DNA of 64,000 nucleotides from Bathynomus jamesi (taxonomy: Eukaryota; Arthropoda; Malacostraca; Isopoda; Cirolanidae), in assembly GCA_023014485.1 (NCBI GenBank), contig JAJOZX010003210.1, positions 1 to 64,000 of the forward strand. Reading direction: 5' to 3'. A program made the position numbers and the translations under genes. The notes below the pieces were generated by a model. The model did no database searches. It saw nothing but the letters and a program-made list of their open reading frames with translations, and was not told the origin of the DNA. Position 1 is the stretch's first letter. Every line of letters begins with the position of its first letter. Shown in pieces: positions 1 through 11,010 of this stretch.

Positions 1-362
1 CTGCTGATCTTTGTATCGTCTGCAAAGGATGTTACTATACTGTTGCTGTTTACTCCGCTGTCTATGTCTGTTAGCATGATAATGAAAAGGAGCTGGCCAA
101 TACTGTCCCTTGTGGTACTGAGCTGCGTACTTCCGATTCTGATGATGATATACCTTGAATTTTGACGACCTGTAGACGTTCTCTGAGGAAGTTGTAGATC
201 CATTTTTCCACTTCGCCCGTTTTTCCCATATATTTCATTTATGTGCTATTATACGTGATCACATTTGTCGAAAGCTTTAGCAAAATCTGTGTATATGACA
301 TCGTAGTTGTCATTGCTTCCAGTGCGTCTAGGATATTGTTGTAGTGTTCTATTAGTTGTGAC
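1..362 (-). mobile_element. LINE fragment (jockey/CR1-like), reverse transcriptase part
   Basis: The segment matches window positions 3631-3992 almost base for base, so it is a second copy of the LINE at 2700-5098. Read on the minus strand it encodes part of the palm: the conserved aspartate segment (YTDFAKAFDKCDH) and, at the window edge, the start of the FADD region. It stops abruptly at 362 where a (TA)n/(GA)n tract begins. This suggests truncation at, or insertion next to, a microsatellite. The left part lies outside the window. Confidence 0.85.
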
Positions 363-367
363 ATATA

Positions 368-453
<86 letters not shown>

Positions 454-580
454 GACCACGAGCCTATCCCCGTACGATGAACGATTGACCCACGAAACTC
501 CCACCAGGTTATCAGGCTACTGATAATACAATACATTGTCTTTCCGAGACTATTTTTATCTTTATTTATCAAATTCAATA

Positions 581-666
<86 letters not shown>
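361..666. repeat. (TA)n and (GA)n microsatellites
   Basis: A TA run passes directly into a GA run (361-452). A second long TA run lies at about 586-666. Apparent reading frames here (poly SL or YI) are products of the dinucleotide repeats. Confidence 0.9.
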
Positions 667-667
<1 letters not shown>

Positions 668-958
668 ATTTGGCAAACATAAGTGTCTGTTTTTAGCTTT
701 AACTGACCTCTAATTTTAATTTTTAAATTTGAAATTTATATTTTTAAACTCTTGAATTTATTGTAATTTATTTTTTAAATCGAGATTAAAACATAAATAT
801 TAAAATGATTACTTGGCTTGTCGCTGTAAAATGTGTTTTTCAGCAAAAAATTAGTCTTTACAGGACATATTACAGTGTGCAGTATTTATTACCGTTTTAT
901 GTACAGTACTGTAAATGTGCATATTTTTTACACACGCTTACATACACACACGCGCGCG

Positions 959-1003
<45 letters not shown>

Positions 1004-1850
1004 GACTATATACTATGCTGTATACTGATGTAGTCAGTGGCAGCGGAACGTTTCCCATTAAGGGGGGGAGGGGCTCCAACCATATGAGCAGGCTAACTTG
1101 AAAGTGAACAACCTACCCCCAGTTGTTCTCGTTTCATTGGATTAGGGCCACTTCATCTTGCATATCCACCCCTTTTTGTGTAATAAAAAGCAACTGGTTA
1201 TAGAAGGCAGAATTCAGGATGGTCCTACATGTGATGCCCAGTGCCGTGCAGAGAACATTTAAAGAGCAGAGACTGAGAGCCAAAAAAAGGCCACCTCCTT
1301 GGGGGTCCAGGTTAATTTCACAGCCGTCACTAATCATAGGTCGTGAAGATATCTGCCATGAAGCCTTGCTCATATTTATATAGTTCCAATTTCAAGCTTC
1401 CCTTCTCCGTCCATGGCTTCTGAGTCATGGAGGGAAAAGGTCAGGGGCTCAAGCCCCTGTGGCCATCCCCCCTCTCTGCTCGGCCATGGGATGCCTGTTG
1501 ATAGAAAAGACTTGCAGCGAAGAGAAGGAAGTCAAGAGTCGTTTTATAGTGAAATTTATTAGACTGATTATGAACTGAAATTATAAACTCTGAGAAACTT
1601 ATTTCTATGTATCATAATTTTATAATGACAAATCAAACTGAACATTTGCAATAATTGTTACACTAGTTCAAAACAACATAACCGAATACACTCGGCAAGT
1701 TCAACAGTTCCAAGCTCTTTACAGTCCTACCTTCAGAAATATATGAGTAAGTTGCACCTACTTGGTGCTTTATTGCTCGAGTTTGGTTACTTGTCTCTGT
1801 ATATCATAATTTACATTTTATGTTATTTATGTTATCATATCTTTTCTTAA
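667..1850. other. No recognisable gene; one CA/CG microsatellite
   Basis: AT-rich sequence with an alternating CG-then-CA run at about 948-1002. No open frame here resembles a known protein. Confidence 0.6.
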
Positions 1851-1861
1851 ATCAATTTACA

Positions 1862-1950
1862 TTATCGGAGTTTATAATATCAATAGCTGATTCCAACTGT
1901 CTCCTACTCTCTGAGAGAAAAAGTATTTCCTAACATTCTTATCGCTTTGC
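1862..1950 (-). mobile_element. Short relic of a LINE ORF2 C-terminus
   Basis: The minus-strand translation contains NVRKYFFSQRVGDSWNQL. It resembles the RKYFFSQRV..WN.LP motif near the C-terminus of several non-LTR reverse transcriptase polyproteins. The piece is about 90 bases long with no other domain, so it is only a relic, and the call rests on one motif. Confidence 0.45.
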
Positions 1951-1960
1951 TCCTTATATG

Positions 1961-2165
1961 GGCTACATCGTAGCCAATATCGTAACACCGCTTCTCGTTG
2001 ATCAGCGAAGTTAAGTGACATTGGGTCTGGGTAGTAGTTGGATGGGAGACCGTCCTCCACGCCCAGATTATGTAGCGACCCGTGGTTCGGATCTCACGTA
2101 AAACTGTAGGTCCCCTCCGTCATATGATCTTAGATGTTGCGAAGGAGGTTAAACAACTCAGATCA
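1961..2165 (+). mobile_element. 5S rRNA-derived SINE (SINE3-like), copy 1
   Basis: Positions 1961-2076 (116 nt) follow the layout of a complete 5S rRNA gene. The ends can pair (GGCTACAT with ATGTAGC). The internal promoter elements are recognisable: GCGAAGTTAAG (A box) and TAGTTGGATGGGAGACCG (IE/C box). After it comes a body beginning GTGGTTCGGATC that a real 5S gene would not have. The same body follows a second 5S-like head at 24620-24840 (minus strand). A head plus body repeated at two sites points to a 5S-headed SINE rather than a working rRNA gene. RNA polymerase III transcription from the internal promoter would be expected from the family. Confidence 0.75.
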
Positions 2166-2235
2166 TTATTATTGCTTCTTATAAGCTTGCATGCATATCG
2201 TCTTAGATTATTTCTGTTTTCCTCATAAAAAGGAT

Positions 2236-2270
2236 CTGAACAAGGAGGGGCTCGACGCCTCCTTGTTCAG
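2236..2270. repeat. Perfect 13-bp inverted repeat (hairpin)
   Basis: CTGAACAAGGAGG and CCTCCTTGTTCAG flank a 9-base loop. The hairpin lies about 70 bases beyond the 5S-headed SINE. No function can be assigned. Confidence 0.6.
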
Positions 2271-2699
2271 GTAAGGGGAGCGGCGAAGCGCCCCAGCGAC
2301 CCATAGGTTCCGCCGCCAATGGATGTAGTTACCGTACAATTTATATTTTTGTTGAAATTAAGAAAGATCTTTCCCATTTAAGAAACTGTTGAAAAGCTGT
2401 ATGGCTGACAGTTTATTTTATTTGAATAAAAATAAAATAGGATTTAATTATTCTATTCTAGGTAATTATTTTGTAATATTTATTAATTATTATGTAATGT
2501 ACAGAACATTATATGAATTGAACATAGTTTCCCTCGAAATATATTAATTTTCTTTATTAGGATGTAAGAGCAATAACTACTGTAAACTTAAAAATTTATT
2601 ATTATAATTTAGAATTTACAGTTCTAATCTTCACAAAAATTTAATAGTAATATATATATATATATATATATATACCTTACATTATGAACCTTATGTTGT

Positions 2700-5098
2700 T
2701 TCGTGTGTTGGTCTCTCTTCACGCGGAGGTCAAGCTGGTGGCCCCGCCTCTAGGTCTGGCCTGGTGGAGGAGCGAGTTACTTTCTTGCGCTCTCCACCGT
2801 ACATAGCCAGGCACGCCCGGCTCATCTGGTACTGTCCTGAGCCAGGCATCCAGTCTTTTCTTGAAGACTTCAACTTTGACCCCCGTTACGTTTCTGAGGT
2901 CCTTAGGAAGCTGGTTGAAAAGTCTTGGCCCCCTGACAACCAAGCTATTTTCCTTCAGGGTTGAGGAGGTCCCTTGTCGTGCTTTTAATTTGGGAACACT
3001 ACACATTCTGCCTTTCCTATTTTCCAGTGTTGTTTGAATGGTAATTGGGTTTAGTTTTAGGTTTGGTACCAGTTTTTCGATCATTTTCCATATGTAGATT
3101 ATGGTGTACCTCTCTCTTCTTCCAGTGAGTACAGATTTAGTTTACGTAGTCTTTCCCAGTAGTTGAGTTCTTTGCAGCCATCAATCTTGGCTGTGAAATG
3201 CCTTTGCGTTTCTTCTAGTTTATTAGTTTCTTCCTTTTTATATGGGGACGTCAAAACTGAGCAGTATTCAAGTTTTGGTATAATCAGTGTTTTTAGCAGG
3301 GGAATCATTACTGTCCTGTCCCTTCTCTTGAACGTTCTTAGAACCTGTCCGGCGACTCTTTTTGCTTTATTTATCGCTATCTGATTTTGTGTTTCGAATT
3401 TCGCATCATCTGTCATTATCATTCCGAGATCAATCGCTTTCATGCTTCTCTGAATTTCCTGTCTATCTGGAGCATAATATGCAGTCTATTTAAGTTCTTC
3501 TTTTCTACCATATCTCAAGAGTTGAAATTTCTCGGCGTTGAATGACATGTTGTTGTCTTCTGACCATTTGTATATTTTGTTCGTGTCCCTCTGCAAGGCC
3601 TCCACGTCATGCACATCGCTGATTTTTCTGCTGATCTTTGTATCGTCTGCAAAGGATGTTACTATACTATTGCCGTTTACTCCGCTGTCTATGTCTGTTA
3701 GCATGATAATGAACAGGAGTGGGGCCAGTACTGTCCCTTGTGGTACTGAGCTGCGTACTTCCGATTCTGATGATGATATACCTTGAATTTTGACGACCTG
3801 CAGACGATCACTAAGGAAGTTGTAGATCCATTTTCCCACTTTGCCTGTTATTCCCATGTCTTTAATTTTATGTCCTATTATACCATGGTCACATTTATCG
3901 AAAGCTTTAGCAAAATCTGTGTATATAACATCGTAGTTGTCATTGCCTTCCAATGCATCTAGGATATTGTTGTAGTGCTCTATTAGTTGTGATAGGCATG
4001 ATCTACCTGATCGGAATCCATGCTGATTTTCGTTGAATCTTTCCCGTGTCTCCAGGAAATCATAAATTTTCTGTCTAACTATTCTTTCAAATACTTTGGT
4101 GAGGTGGGACGTCAATGACACTGGTCTATAGTTCTTTGCTTGAGATCTGTCCCCTCCTTTATATATAGGGACAATGTTTGCTCTTTTCAAGATGCTCGGT
4201 ATTTCCCCAGTGTCTAGGGATCTTCTCCATATCGAGTATAAAGGTGTAGCTATTTCATTTTTACAGTTTTTAATCAATAATGCGTTCCAATTGTCCGGAC
4301 TTGCAGCTGAATGTAGTTTCATTTGTTCTATAGCTCTCGCTACATCTTCTGGTGTAAACTCAAAGTCTGTTATATACTCTCCTTGCAATTCCTCTTCAAA
4401 GAATGCATTTATGTCAGGTATCGCTTTGTCACTTTTTGGGGTACTGAAAACTGATTCATATTGAGCTCTCAATGTATCAGATATTTCTTTTGGATCGTCG
4501 GTTAGTTCATTATTTCCCGTCCTTAAGGGCCCAATAGCGGCGCGCGTTTTTGTTTTCCTTTTTGCATAGCTATAGAAGTATTTTGGATTTTCCTTTTTTG
4601 CTTCTACCACCTTTTCCTCTTCCCTCTCTGTATGGTCCTTAATCAGGGCTTGTATTTCCCTATCGATACCCTCCAGTTTTTCTTTTATTATTTTCCTGCC
4701 ATTATCTCCGCAGTTTCCTAACTTCGCCTCCACTCTCTTTCTTTTGCGGAATAGTCTTCTCTTTTGCCTCTCTAGCCAGCTCCTCTTTCCTTTTGGCTGT
4801 GATTTCGGAGCATATTTTTCTAAAATTCTCAGCGTTTTTTCCTCCAAAGTTGTTAGCATTTCTTCCGTTGTTTTATTCTCGAAAATTGTTCTCCATTCTA
4901 TTTGGGCCATGTGCGATCTGATTGCTTCCCAATTTATAGTCTTCGAGTTTAAGTTAAAGACCCCGAATTTACTTCTTTCCACAATATGTGTATTGTCTTC
5001 TAATGCTGCCATCATATTTGTTGATATCTCGATTAAGTTGTGGTCTGAGATAATGGTTGGGGTTATTTTTATATCAGCAATCAAGTTCGTGTTATTCG
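2700..5098 (-). mobile_element. Non-LTR retrotransposon (LINE), 5'-truncated
   Basis: A jockey-superfamily/CR1-like LINE read on the minus strand. It is truncated in the endonuclease region at its 5' end, where it meets a (TA)n tract near 5100. Its 3' end lies near 2700, because similarity to the fragment at 12474-12747 stops at the same point. Related copies lie at 1-362, 12474-12747 and, on the opposite strand, 25262-27835. No poly(A) tail is visible. The 3' end carries a CAGCTTGACC-type segment related to the SINE tails in the window. Confidence 0.85.
2719..5084 (-). pseudogene. LINE ORF2 reverse transcriptase, frame-broken
   Basis: The largest open piece (3486-5084, 532 residues) begins in the tail of the AP endonuclease (ISDHN-like motif). 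It has the RT blocks in order: NYRPVSLTSHLTKVFERI (fingers), QHGFRSGRSC, DFAKAFDKCDH (first catalytic Asp), SVPQGTVLAPLLF, and SFADDTKISRK (catalytic DD). The protein continues in two other frames: 3099-3443 (CSVLTSPYKKEETNKLEE) and 2719-3084, ending in PGYVRWRAQESNSLLHQ. At least two frameshifts therefore separate the RT from its C-terminal domain. An intact ORF2 would reverse-transcribe the element RNA at a nicked target site. This copy is 5'-truncated and broken, so it is presumably dead. Confidence 0.9.
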
Positions 5099-5142
<44 letters not shown>

Positions 5143-5159
5143 TAGTGTTTATAAAGTTT

Positions 5160-6470
5160 GTATCAGTTTTAGTGCCAAACTTTTATTTTCGCGAGTGAAC
5201 TATATTCTAAACGAGGGGTGCCACCGAGATCGATATGCCACCTTTTGTTACCATGCTTTTCTAACTACCACCATTAAAGAAGAACGGTGGTACCACCTAA
5301 TCAAAAACTGTAGAGAGGGGAGTGTGGTATTCAGCCTTGAATTTTCATCCTTATATAAAATGTTATCTTTACCCTGATGATATTCATCGACATTTGTACT
5401 GAATCAAACTCTTGAATTTGGCCTTACACACTATAGTTAGACAATTTGAAATGTACGTGGACCCTTGACAGAAAATTGATTTGTATGCAAACCTGCAGTC
5501 GGAAAAGTTGTGAGTTATTCATCTACAATTAATATTACATTAGAAAACATTATCCTGAAAGTAGTTAGCGGTAGTTAGCTATTAGCAAGTTGCATATTTA
5601 TAACCTTCTTGCGTACCACCCAAAAGAGCTCTGCGTAACACAGGTTGGGAATCGCTGTGCTAAACAGTTACTGAGTGTGGTCACTTGATAAATTTATTTT
5701 AACGTGTCTATGAACTCATACTTGACCATTGACCCTATCAGTTGGCATTAATACTGAATACGTTCTGCATTAAACACTCAACTGAGAGGATGATGCCATT
5801 TTGCAGATGTATGTGGCTGTTCGTTGTCCCACGGACGGCAGTTATGCTGATCCTCAGTTTCCACAACCTGGAGAAGGTTGTCATAACACATGGCGACTCA
5901 TGTTGCGTAATCCTGTAATCCTCATCATGCGGGTGGTGTATGATCTAAACGTGAGGCGCACACGTTTCTCGATATGAAATCAAAGGATCTTTCGCGGCGT
6001 GAACGGTATAACACGTTCAGTTCAGACGATACACGTCTGATACGGACTTTGTTCTAGTGCGTTCATAAGTTTAAATGTCAATACAAATTTTCTTTCCCGG
6101 ATGTAACTGGCCATTCGGGAGGTTCTTCATTCGTAGTGTATCCTGCTCACTTTGTTCATCAGTAAACGGATGTTGACATCCGTTGGATCACATTTTCGGA
6201 ATTTCCGTGCAAATCTCTCCCGGACTTCTTCGTACGACACTCCACAAATATGAATGAGGTGCCATCAATTTAACTCTGTTCTGTACCATGCTGGTTGGGT
6301 ATATTTGGGAGGAAGAGGAAATAATACACATTTATTCGGAATATATTTAATGCACATCGAGTAACTGCAGGTCTCTGGTATATATTTTATATATTTGTTG
6401 CCTGAAAATAAAAAAAACAAATTGTTTCAGTAAATTAAGCTGATATTTTAATAATACCATATATATATAT
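5160..6470. other. No recognisable gene
   Basis: About 1.3 kb of unique-looking sequence. No frame above about 60 codons has a recognisable motif on either strand. It has higher GC than its neighbours at 5780-6340, but I see no coherent protein. Confidence 0.5.
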
Positions 6471-6474
6471 ATAT

Positions 6475-6664
6475 TAGGCCTGTGCGATTAATCGAAAATG
6501 TCGATTCGGGTCGATTCAGTAAAAGAATCGAAACCCGACCCGACTTAGAGCTAAAAAATTTCGATTCTTCGATTCGCTAACTGTAACCTGTCGAGACGAT
6601 AAACTGGCACTAGTGGCACTACCCCAAAACCATGGAATGTCGAAACCGTGGAATAACATTTGAA

Positions 6665-6710
<46 letters not shown>

Positions 6711-7285
6711 ATAATATAATAACGTTATAAAATAGTTGGATATTTGAGAGATTACGCTTTTATAAAGATAGGAGCTATTGAAGAATAGGGACCCCAGCCT
6801 TCTTTAGTTAGCTTTATAAGGCTAACTAACGAAAATATCATGACCTAACCTAACCAATCGTCAAAGGCGTACAGTTAACCTAACGACTGGTTAGGTTAGG
6901 TCGTGATATTTTCGTTAGTTAGCCTTATAAGCCTAACTAAAGAAGGCTGGGGTCCCTATTCTTCAATAGCTCCAAGATCTGAGTGTGCTCAATGCGCAAT
7001 GCGCATGGTCAGCTTTTGATTTTGTGATGTCACGGAATCACGTGCGCGCGCCTTGCGATGTGACAAATTTGGACCATTTCTTTGGGTTCAGTTGTTTATT
7101 ACGTTTTTCAGTATGTTGTTGCTGGTGCATGTACTTTGTTCTGTTGGTGCTGGTGCATGTAAATTGTAAAATATAGGTGAATGCAGTGCACAATCGAGGT
7201 CGAATCGAATCGAGAATCGAAAACAAGTGGCCGAATCGAATCGAAAATCGAATCGAAATAAAAATAGCCGAATCGCACACCCTTA
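6475..7285. mobile_element. Non-autonomous TIR element, hAT-like ends
   Basis: The left end (GGCCTGTGCGATTAATCG) and right end (rev. comp. GGGTGTGCGATTCGG) form imperfect terminal inverted repeats. Both ends are built from repeated CGATTCG/CGAATCG blocks, in the style of hAT non-autonomous elements. No transposase is visible inside. The middle is interrupted by the fold-back element at 6771-6973. A clear 8-bp target duplication could not be read because the flanks are AT-rich. Confidence 0.55.
6771..6973. mobile_element. Fold-back (palindromic) element, copy 1
   Basis: The 203-bp segment reads nearly the same on both strands. The arms run from GGAGCTATTGAAGAATAGGG through CCAGCCTTCTTTAGTTAGC and GAAAATATCATGACC, with a short loop containing GGCGTACAG. 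The arms contain CCTAACCTAACC. A second copy with one damaged arm lies at 43707-43884. There is no coding capacity. Confidence 0.8.
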
Positions 7286-7882
7286 ATAAATAAATAAATA
7301 AATTAATTAATTAATATATATATAGAGATAGATAGATAGATAGATAGATATAAGTACAAGCAACGTGCAGCATCATATAGAGGGCCAACGAGGTTATCAT
7401 TGATAGTTCATCACTAATGGAGGCAACATTGCTTTAAATTATCATATTTAAATGAGTATTCCAATTGTTAATCTTTGCATGTGTTAGTTTGTCGTTAGTT
7501 TGCATTGCGGAAACTGTTGATTTTAGAGGTACGCGTGCATAACTTTTCAGGAGCAAGATACATTGCAAATTTGCATTGCCTCGCCGAGGCAACAAAAATG
7601 TACCGATTCTAATCATAAACACCTTAATTCATATTACCTCGGCTTGCTCTAAACAAACTGAACCAATAACTCAGAATATCCGCAATTTCAAATCTTACGT
7701 TTATACAGGCCTTTATATTGTTTGCAAGTTTAAACTGAAATTGATTTAAATAAATAAGATACAAAAAATGCACATCACAATTATTCCCTTATCGCTCTCT
7801 GTATAAACAGTACTTAGAATAACCGATTTTTTGGAAACTAAGTTCCTTATGTCTGGTCACCGTACATCGATGAATTAATTCT

Positions 7883-8391
7883 TAGGCCAATGCTACACGA
7901 GCGACTTTGTCGCTGCGTTATAGTTGCAAAGTGTCGCAGTGGCTGTTGTTGTTGTTGTTGTTGTTGGTTAGCCGATCAGCCCACCCTGATCGAGCAAGCC
8001 GGCGCACGCAGGTAACCGATCGCCCTCTCCGGAGTGGACTAGAGGATCAGCGAACTAGTGATGTTGTGTTGTGTGCTATGTTGTGCTAGAGCGGTACAGT
8101 TTGTCATAATGTGTTCAATTGTTTGTGGTGTGGCTGTTGTAATCTACATGGGCTGCGACGAGTCACTGCGATTTCTTCTTTTTTAGTGCCACGTGGCAGT
8201 GACGCTGTGACAAAGTCGCTCGTGTAGCCTACCACACTTGGAATAATACAACGCAGCCAGATACAACAGAGAATTCGCAGCGACTGTTTGCCGTGTAGTT
8301 TGCCCCAGAGGAAACAGCAGTACCTATTCTTTGCGATTAGTCGTTACAACTTCGTCGCAATGACAAAGTCGCTTGTGTAGCCTTGGCCTTA
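7883..8391. mobile_element. TIR DNA element with a duplicated end
   Basis: The left end reads TAGGCCAATGCTACACGAG followed by CGACTTTGTC. The right end is its inverse (GACAAAGTCGCTTGTGTAGC). A third copy of the right-end motif sits inside at about 8208-8232. The interior has a (GTT)n run and no recognisable transposase. The superfamily is unknown because no target duplication is clear. Confidence 0.6.
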
Positions 8392-8394
8392 TAA

Positions 8395-9239
8395 ATATGT
8401 CACTACTGTTTAGCGTTTTTAGCAACTTCTCTTCAGTAAATAGAACAGATTTAGCTTATATTTGTAATAAAGTTAAGATAAAAATTGGTTGCAGAAATAA
8501 TACTTTATTGTAAGAGTGGAGCAGAGACCTCTTCAACTGTAACTAATTCCATAACGATTGATGAAATTCACGAGACATTGAAATTTTTGCTGTCGAATGC
8601 AAACTTCTTGACGGAAATGTCTGCTTGCACCATCCAAACGAATGAGGATAAAAATAAAACTGTTTAACTTCCCTAAACTAGTCTAACCTAACTTAACTTA
8701 TAAATTAAACTAACCGGACATAACCTAAAATTTGACCTCATTATACGTAACCAAAGTTGCACCTGACAACATTCTTACATTATTTATTTACCCAATCGTC
8801 GGGTGCCAGTTTTTGCTGCGTTTTTTTCAATTAAACCCTTTTCTGGCTCTCTCTGTGAGAGACAAGGCTTCTTCCTGGTTTTACGTCCTATCAGACAACC
8901 TTCATTTAACTTCATTTAGAGTCTGGTCTGACACACTACTTCAGTTGTCATCCCGTACGTCGTTAGAAAGGTCAAATATTTACTTTCGACCTTTCACCGA
9001 TAGAAGTCTGAAACACTTGTCTTTATGAGTGGTTGGAACCCTTTCCCTACCACTACGACACTTACTGGGATGTGATTTTGTTTCTCGGTACCGTTTTAAG
9101 GTAGTTTTACCGCACATGAAGAACATAACAGATTTTTTGCTTTGGCAATTTAGCTGAGACCTTGGGAGGAGAGAAGATACATCTGTGCCCCTCCTCCTCT
9201 CGTTAGCTCCCTTGATTTTGTAAGTTTTATATTAACAGA
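8395..9239. other. No recognisable gene
   Basis: Mixed-composition sequence with a few CTAACCTAACT-like repeats near 8676-8725 and no supported coding region. Confidence 0.5.
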
Positions 9240-9501
9240 CCGCTTTGGTGGTGTAATGATTAGCATCGCTAACTACGAATCCATCGCTTCCGGATTTGAT
9301 TCCCGTCGTGGGCAGGCGGCTCGTAGCTTAATTATACAGCTGTTCATTCTTCCTTTGGTTGGTAGATGAATGGGTACCATAAAAACCCTCGAAATGAGGT
9401 GGGATATTGCAGAGGGGTAGAATACAGATCGATCCCGAACATTTCTTCAAAACCCAATAAAAACAATAAAATCTGTAACCTGTAACCTGTAACCTGTAAC
9501 C
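9240..9501 (+). mobile_element. tRNA-headed SINE with CTGTAAC tail
   Basis: The head has an A-box-like TGGTGTAATGATTAGC and a B-box-like GGATTTGATTCC at tRNA spacing. It is followed by a roughly 180-base body and a tail of about four CTGTAAC/CCTGTAAC units. The head matches the first tRNA-like unit of the SINEs at 12850-13183 and 50712-51008. It does not look like a working tRNA gene, since no acceptor-stem pairing is evident. Confidence 0.7.
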
Positions 9502-9600
9502 CGTACGCCAAGAAAGTTAGCGTTTACGATACATATAAAATAATTAATTTTGACCCTGTTGCAAACCAAGCTTTGGACATTGTTCCTGAATTACAATAGA

Positions 9601-9649
<49 letters not shown>

Positions 9650-9781
9650 GATGAATAAAACCACGAAGGAAAGGAAACACAGATGGTGCTCAAGCGCTTT
9701 CGTCTAATGACATCCTCAGGAACACTGAAGTACATAAAGAGTTACAACCTATATATAGGTTACAGAAAAAAAAAAAAAAAA

Positions 9782-9836
<55 letters not shown>

Positions 9837-9997
9837 TATACACACATTTAACTGCAATGACCGCGCAGTATATTAACGTATAGAAACGACGTAAGTATAG
9901 AGGAGTGTTCTGCACACGAGGAAGAGAAATAACAAACAAATGAAAAATAAGGCACCCAGGTTTTAAGTTTAGTATCTATCGGAAAAAAACAAACAAT

Positions 9998-10686
9998 TTG
10001 TCCTACGTACACTTTTACTCGGGACATGACACCCCCACTAAGAAGGCCATTTTTTCTTCAATGTTTCTCCGCGCCCTTAGGATCGCCAGTCCGGAATACA
10101 TCGATGCCGAATTAGAAAAAATCAACGGTATTGGAAGTGATCTGTGTTATCCATCTGCGTTTATGGAATCTTGTCTCAACAAGGCAAAACGAACTTTCTA
10201 TCGCGTCAATAATAACACTCGTACTTTGTCAAAAAATATTTTAGTACTTCCATTTTTCCCGGGCTTTTTAGGCATTGCTAATGTATTTAAACTTTTGGAT
10301 ATTAATGTAGTAAAAATAGCCCTACCAATAATTCAGGCATTATCTATAAAATTGGTTGTAAACAATGTGATTCCTTTTACATAGGTCAGACGGGAAAGGA
10401 TTTGCACACACGTATAAAACAGCATCAATATTCCGTTAGAACAGGACAGTTGTCCAGTGCCCTTTTTGTCCATTTGTCAGAGTTATCCCACTGTATTGAT
10501 TGGAATAATGCTTCAGTTTTATTTCACTCTAGCAACATTGTTAATAGAAATATTCTTGAGTCTGCCATTATCCAACTAACAAATAACTTCAACATAAGCA
10601 AAGGTCTTTTTCAACTCGATCCTGTTGTTTTGAATTCCTTCAGAACAGATTTAGATAAGAAAGGTAGAACGCTAAATCTTTGGTAA
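9998..10686 (+). pseudogene. PLE polyprotein C-terminus with GIY-YIG endonuclease
   Basis: The first frame (from 9998) gives SYVHFYSGHDTPTKKAIFS and FLRALRIASPEYIDAELEKI, the RT thumb/connection region of PLEs. Near 10336 the reading continues one base over as GIIYKIGCKQCDSFYIGQTG, the GIY-YIG motif, then [17 protein letters not shown] and a C-terminal part ending in a stop near 10686 (frame 10402-10686). The GIY-YIG domain nicks target DNA for insertion. The RT catalytic palm is missing (5' truncation) and at least one frameshift separates the two parts, so the copy is inactive. Confidence 0.9.
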
Positions 10687-10737
10687 ATTTGTATGCCACT
10701 AACTTTTATTTTTCAATTTTTATATACAAAAAATAGG

Positions 10738-11010
10738 GCAGAGTGCTAAAACCCGGGCAGATTTCCAGTATAAATTTGTATATATATTTTATTTTTTTAT
10801 CTATAACATTGGTTGGAAACAATTCTTTTAATCTTGTGCTAAAAATCGATAATTGTTCAAATTTTTTTTTTTTATACAAAAAGAGCAGAGTGCTAAAACT
10901 CGGGCAGATTTCCAGTATAAATTTTTATATATATATATATTTTTTTTTTTATCTATAACATTGGTTGGAAACAATTCTTTTAATCTTGTGCTAAAAATCG
11001 ATAGTTTTTC
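10738..11010 (+). repeat. Tandem duplication in the PLE 3' UTR
   Basis: Two consecutive copies, about 140 bases each, share GCAGAGTGCTAAAAC, CGGGCAGATTTCCAG and TTGGTTGGAAACAATTC. They differ mainly in the length of poly(T)/(TA) stretches. Confidence 0.8.

Noticed and set aside
1961..2076. Functional 5S rRNA gene
   Set aside because: The 5S-like part is followed by a SINE body also found behind a second, truncated 5S-like head at 24840, and no terminator T-run follows it directly. A SINE head fits better.
5780..6340. Possible coding island with higher GC
   Set aside because: All six frames have many stops and I could not find a consistent motif order.
9240..9310. Functional tRNA gene
   Set aside because: Box-like motifs are present but no acceptor-stem pairing is evident, and the same head recurs in repeated SINEs.
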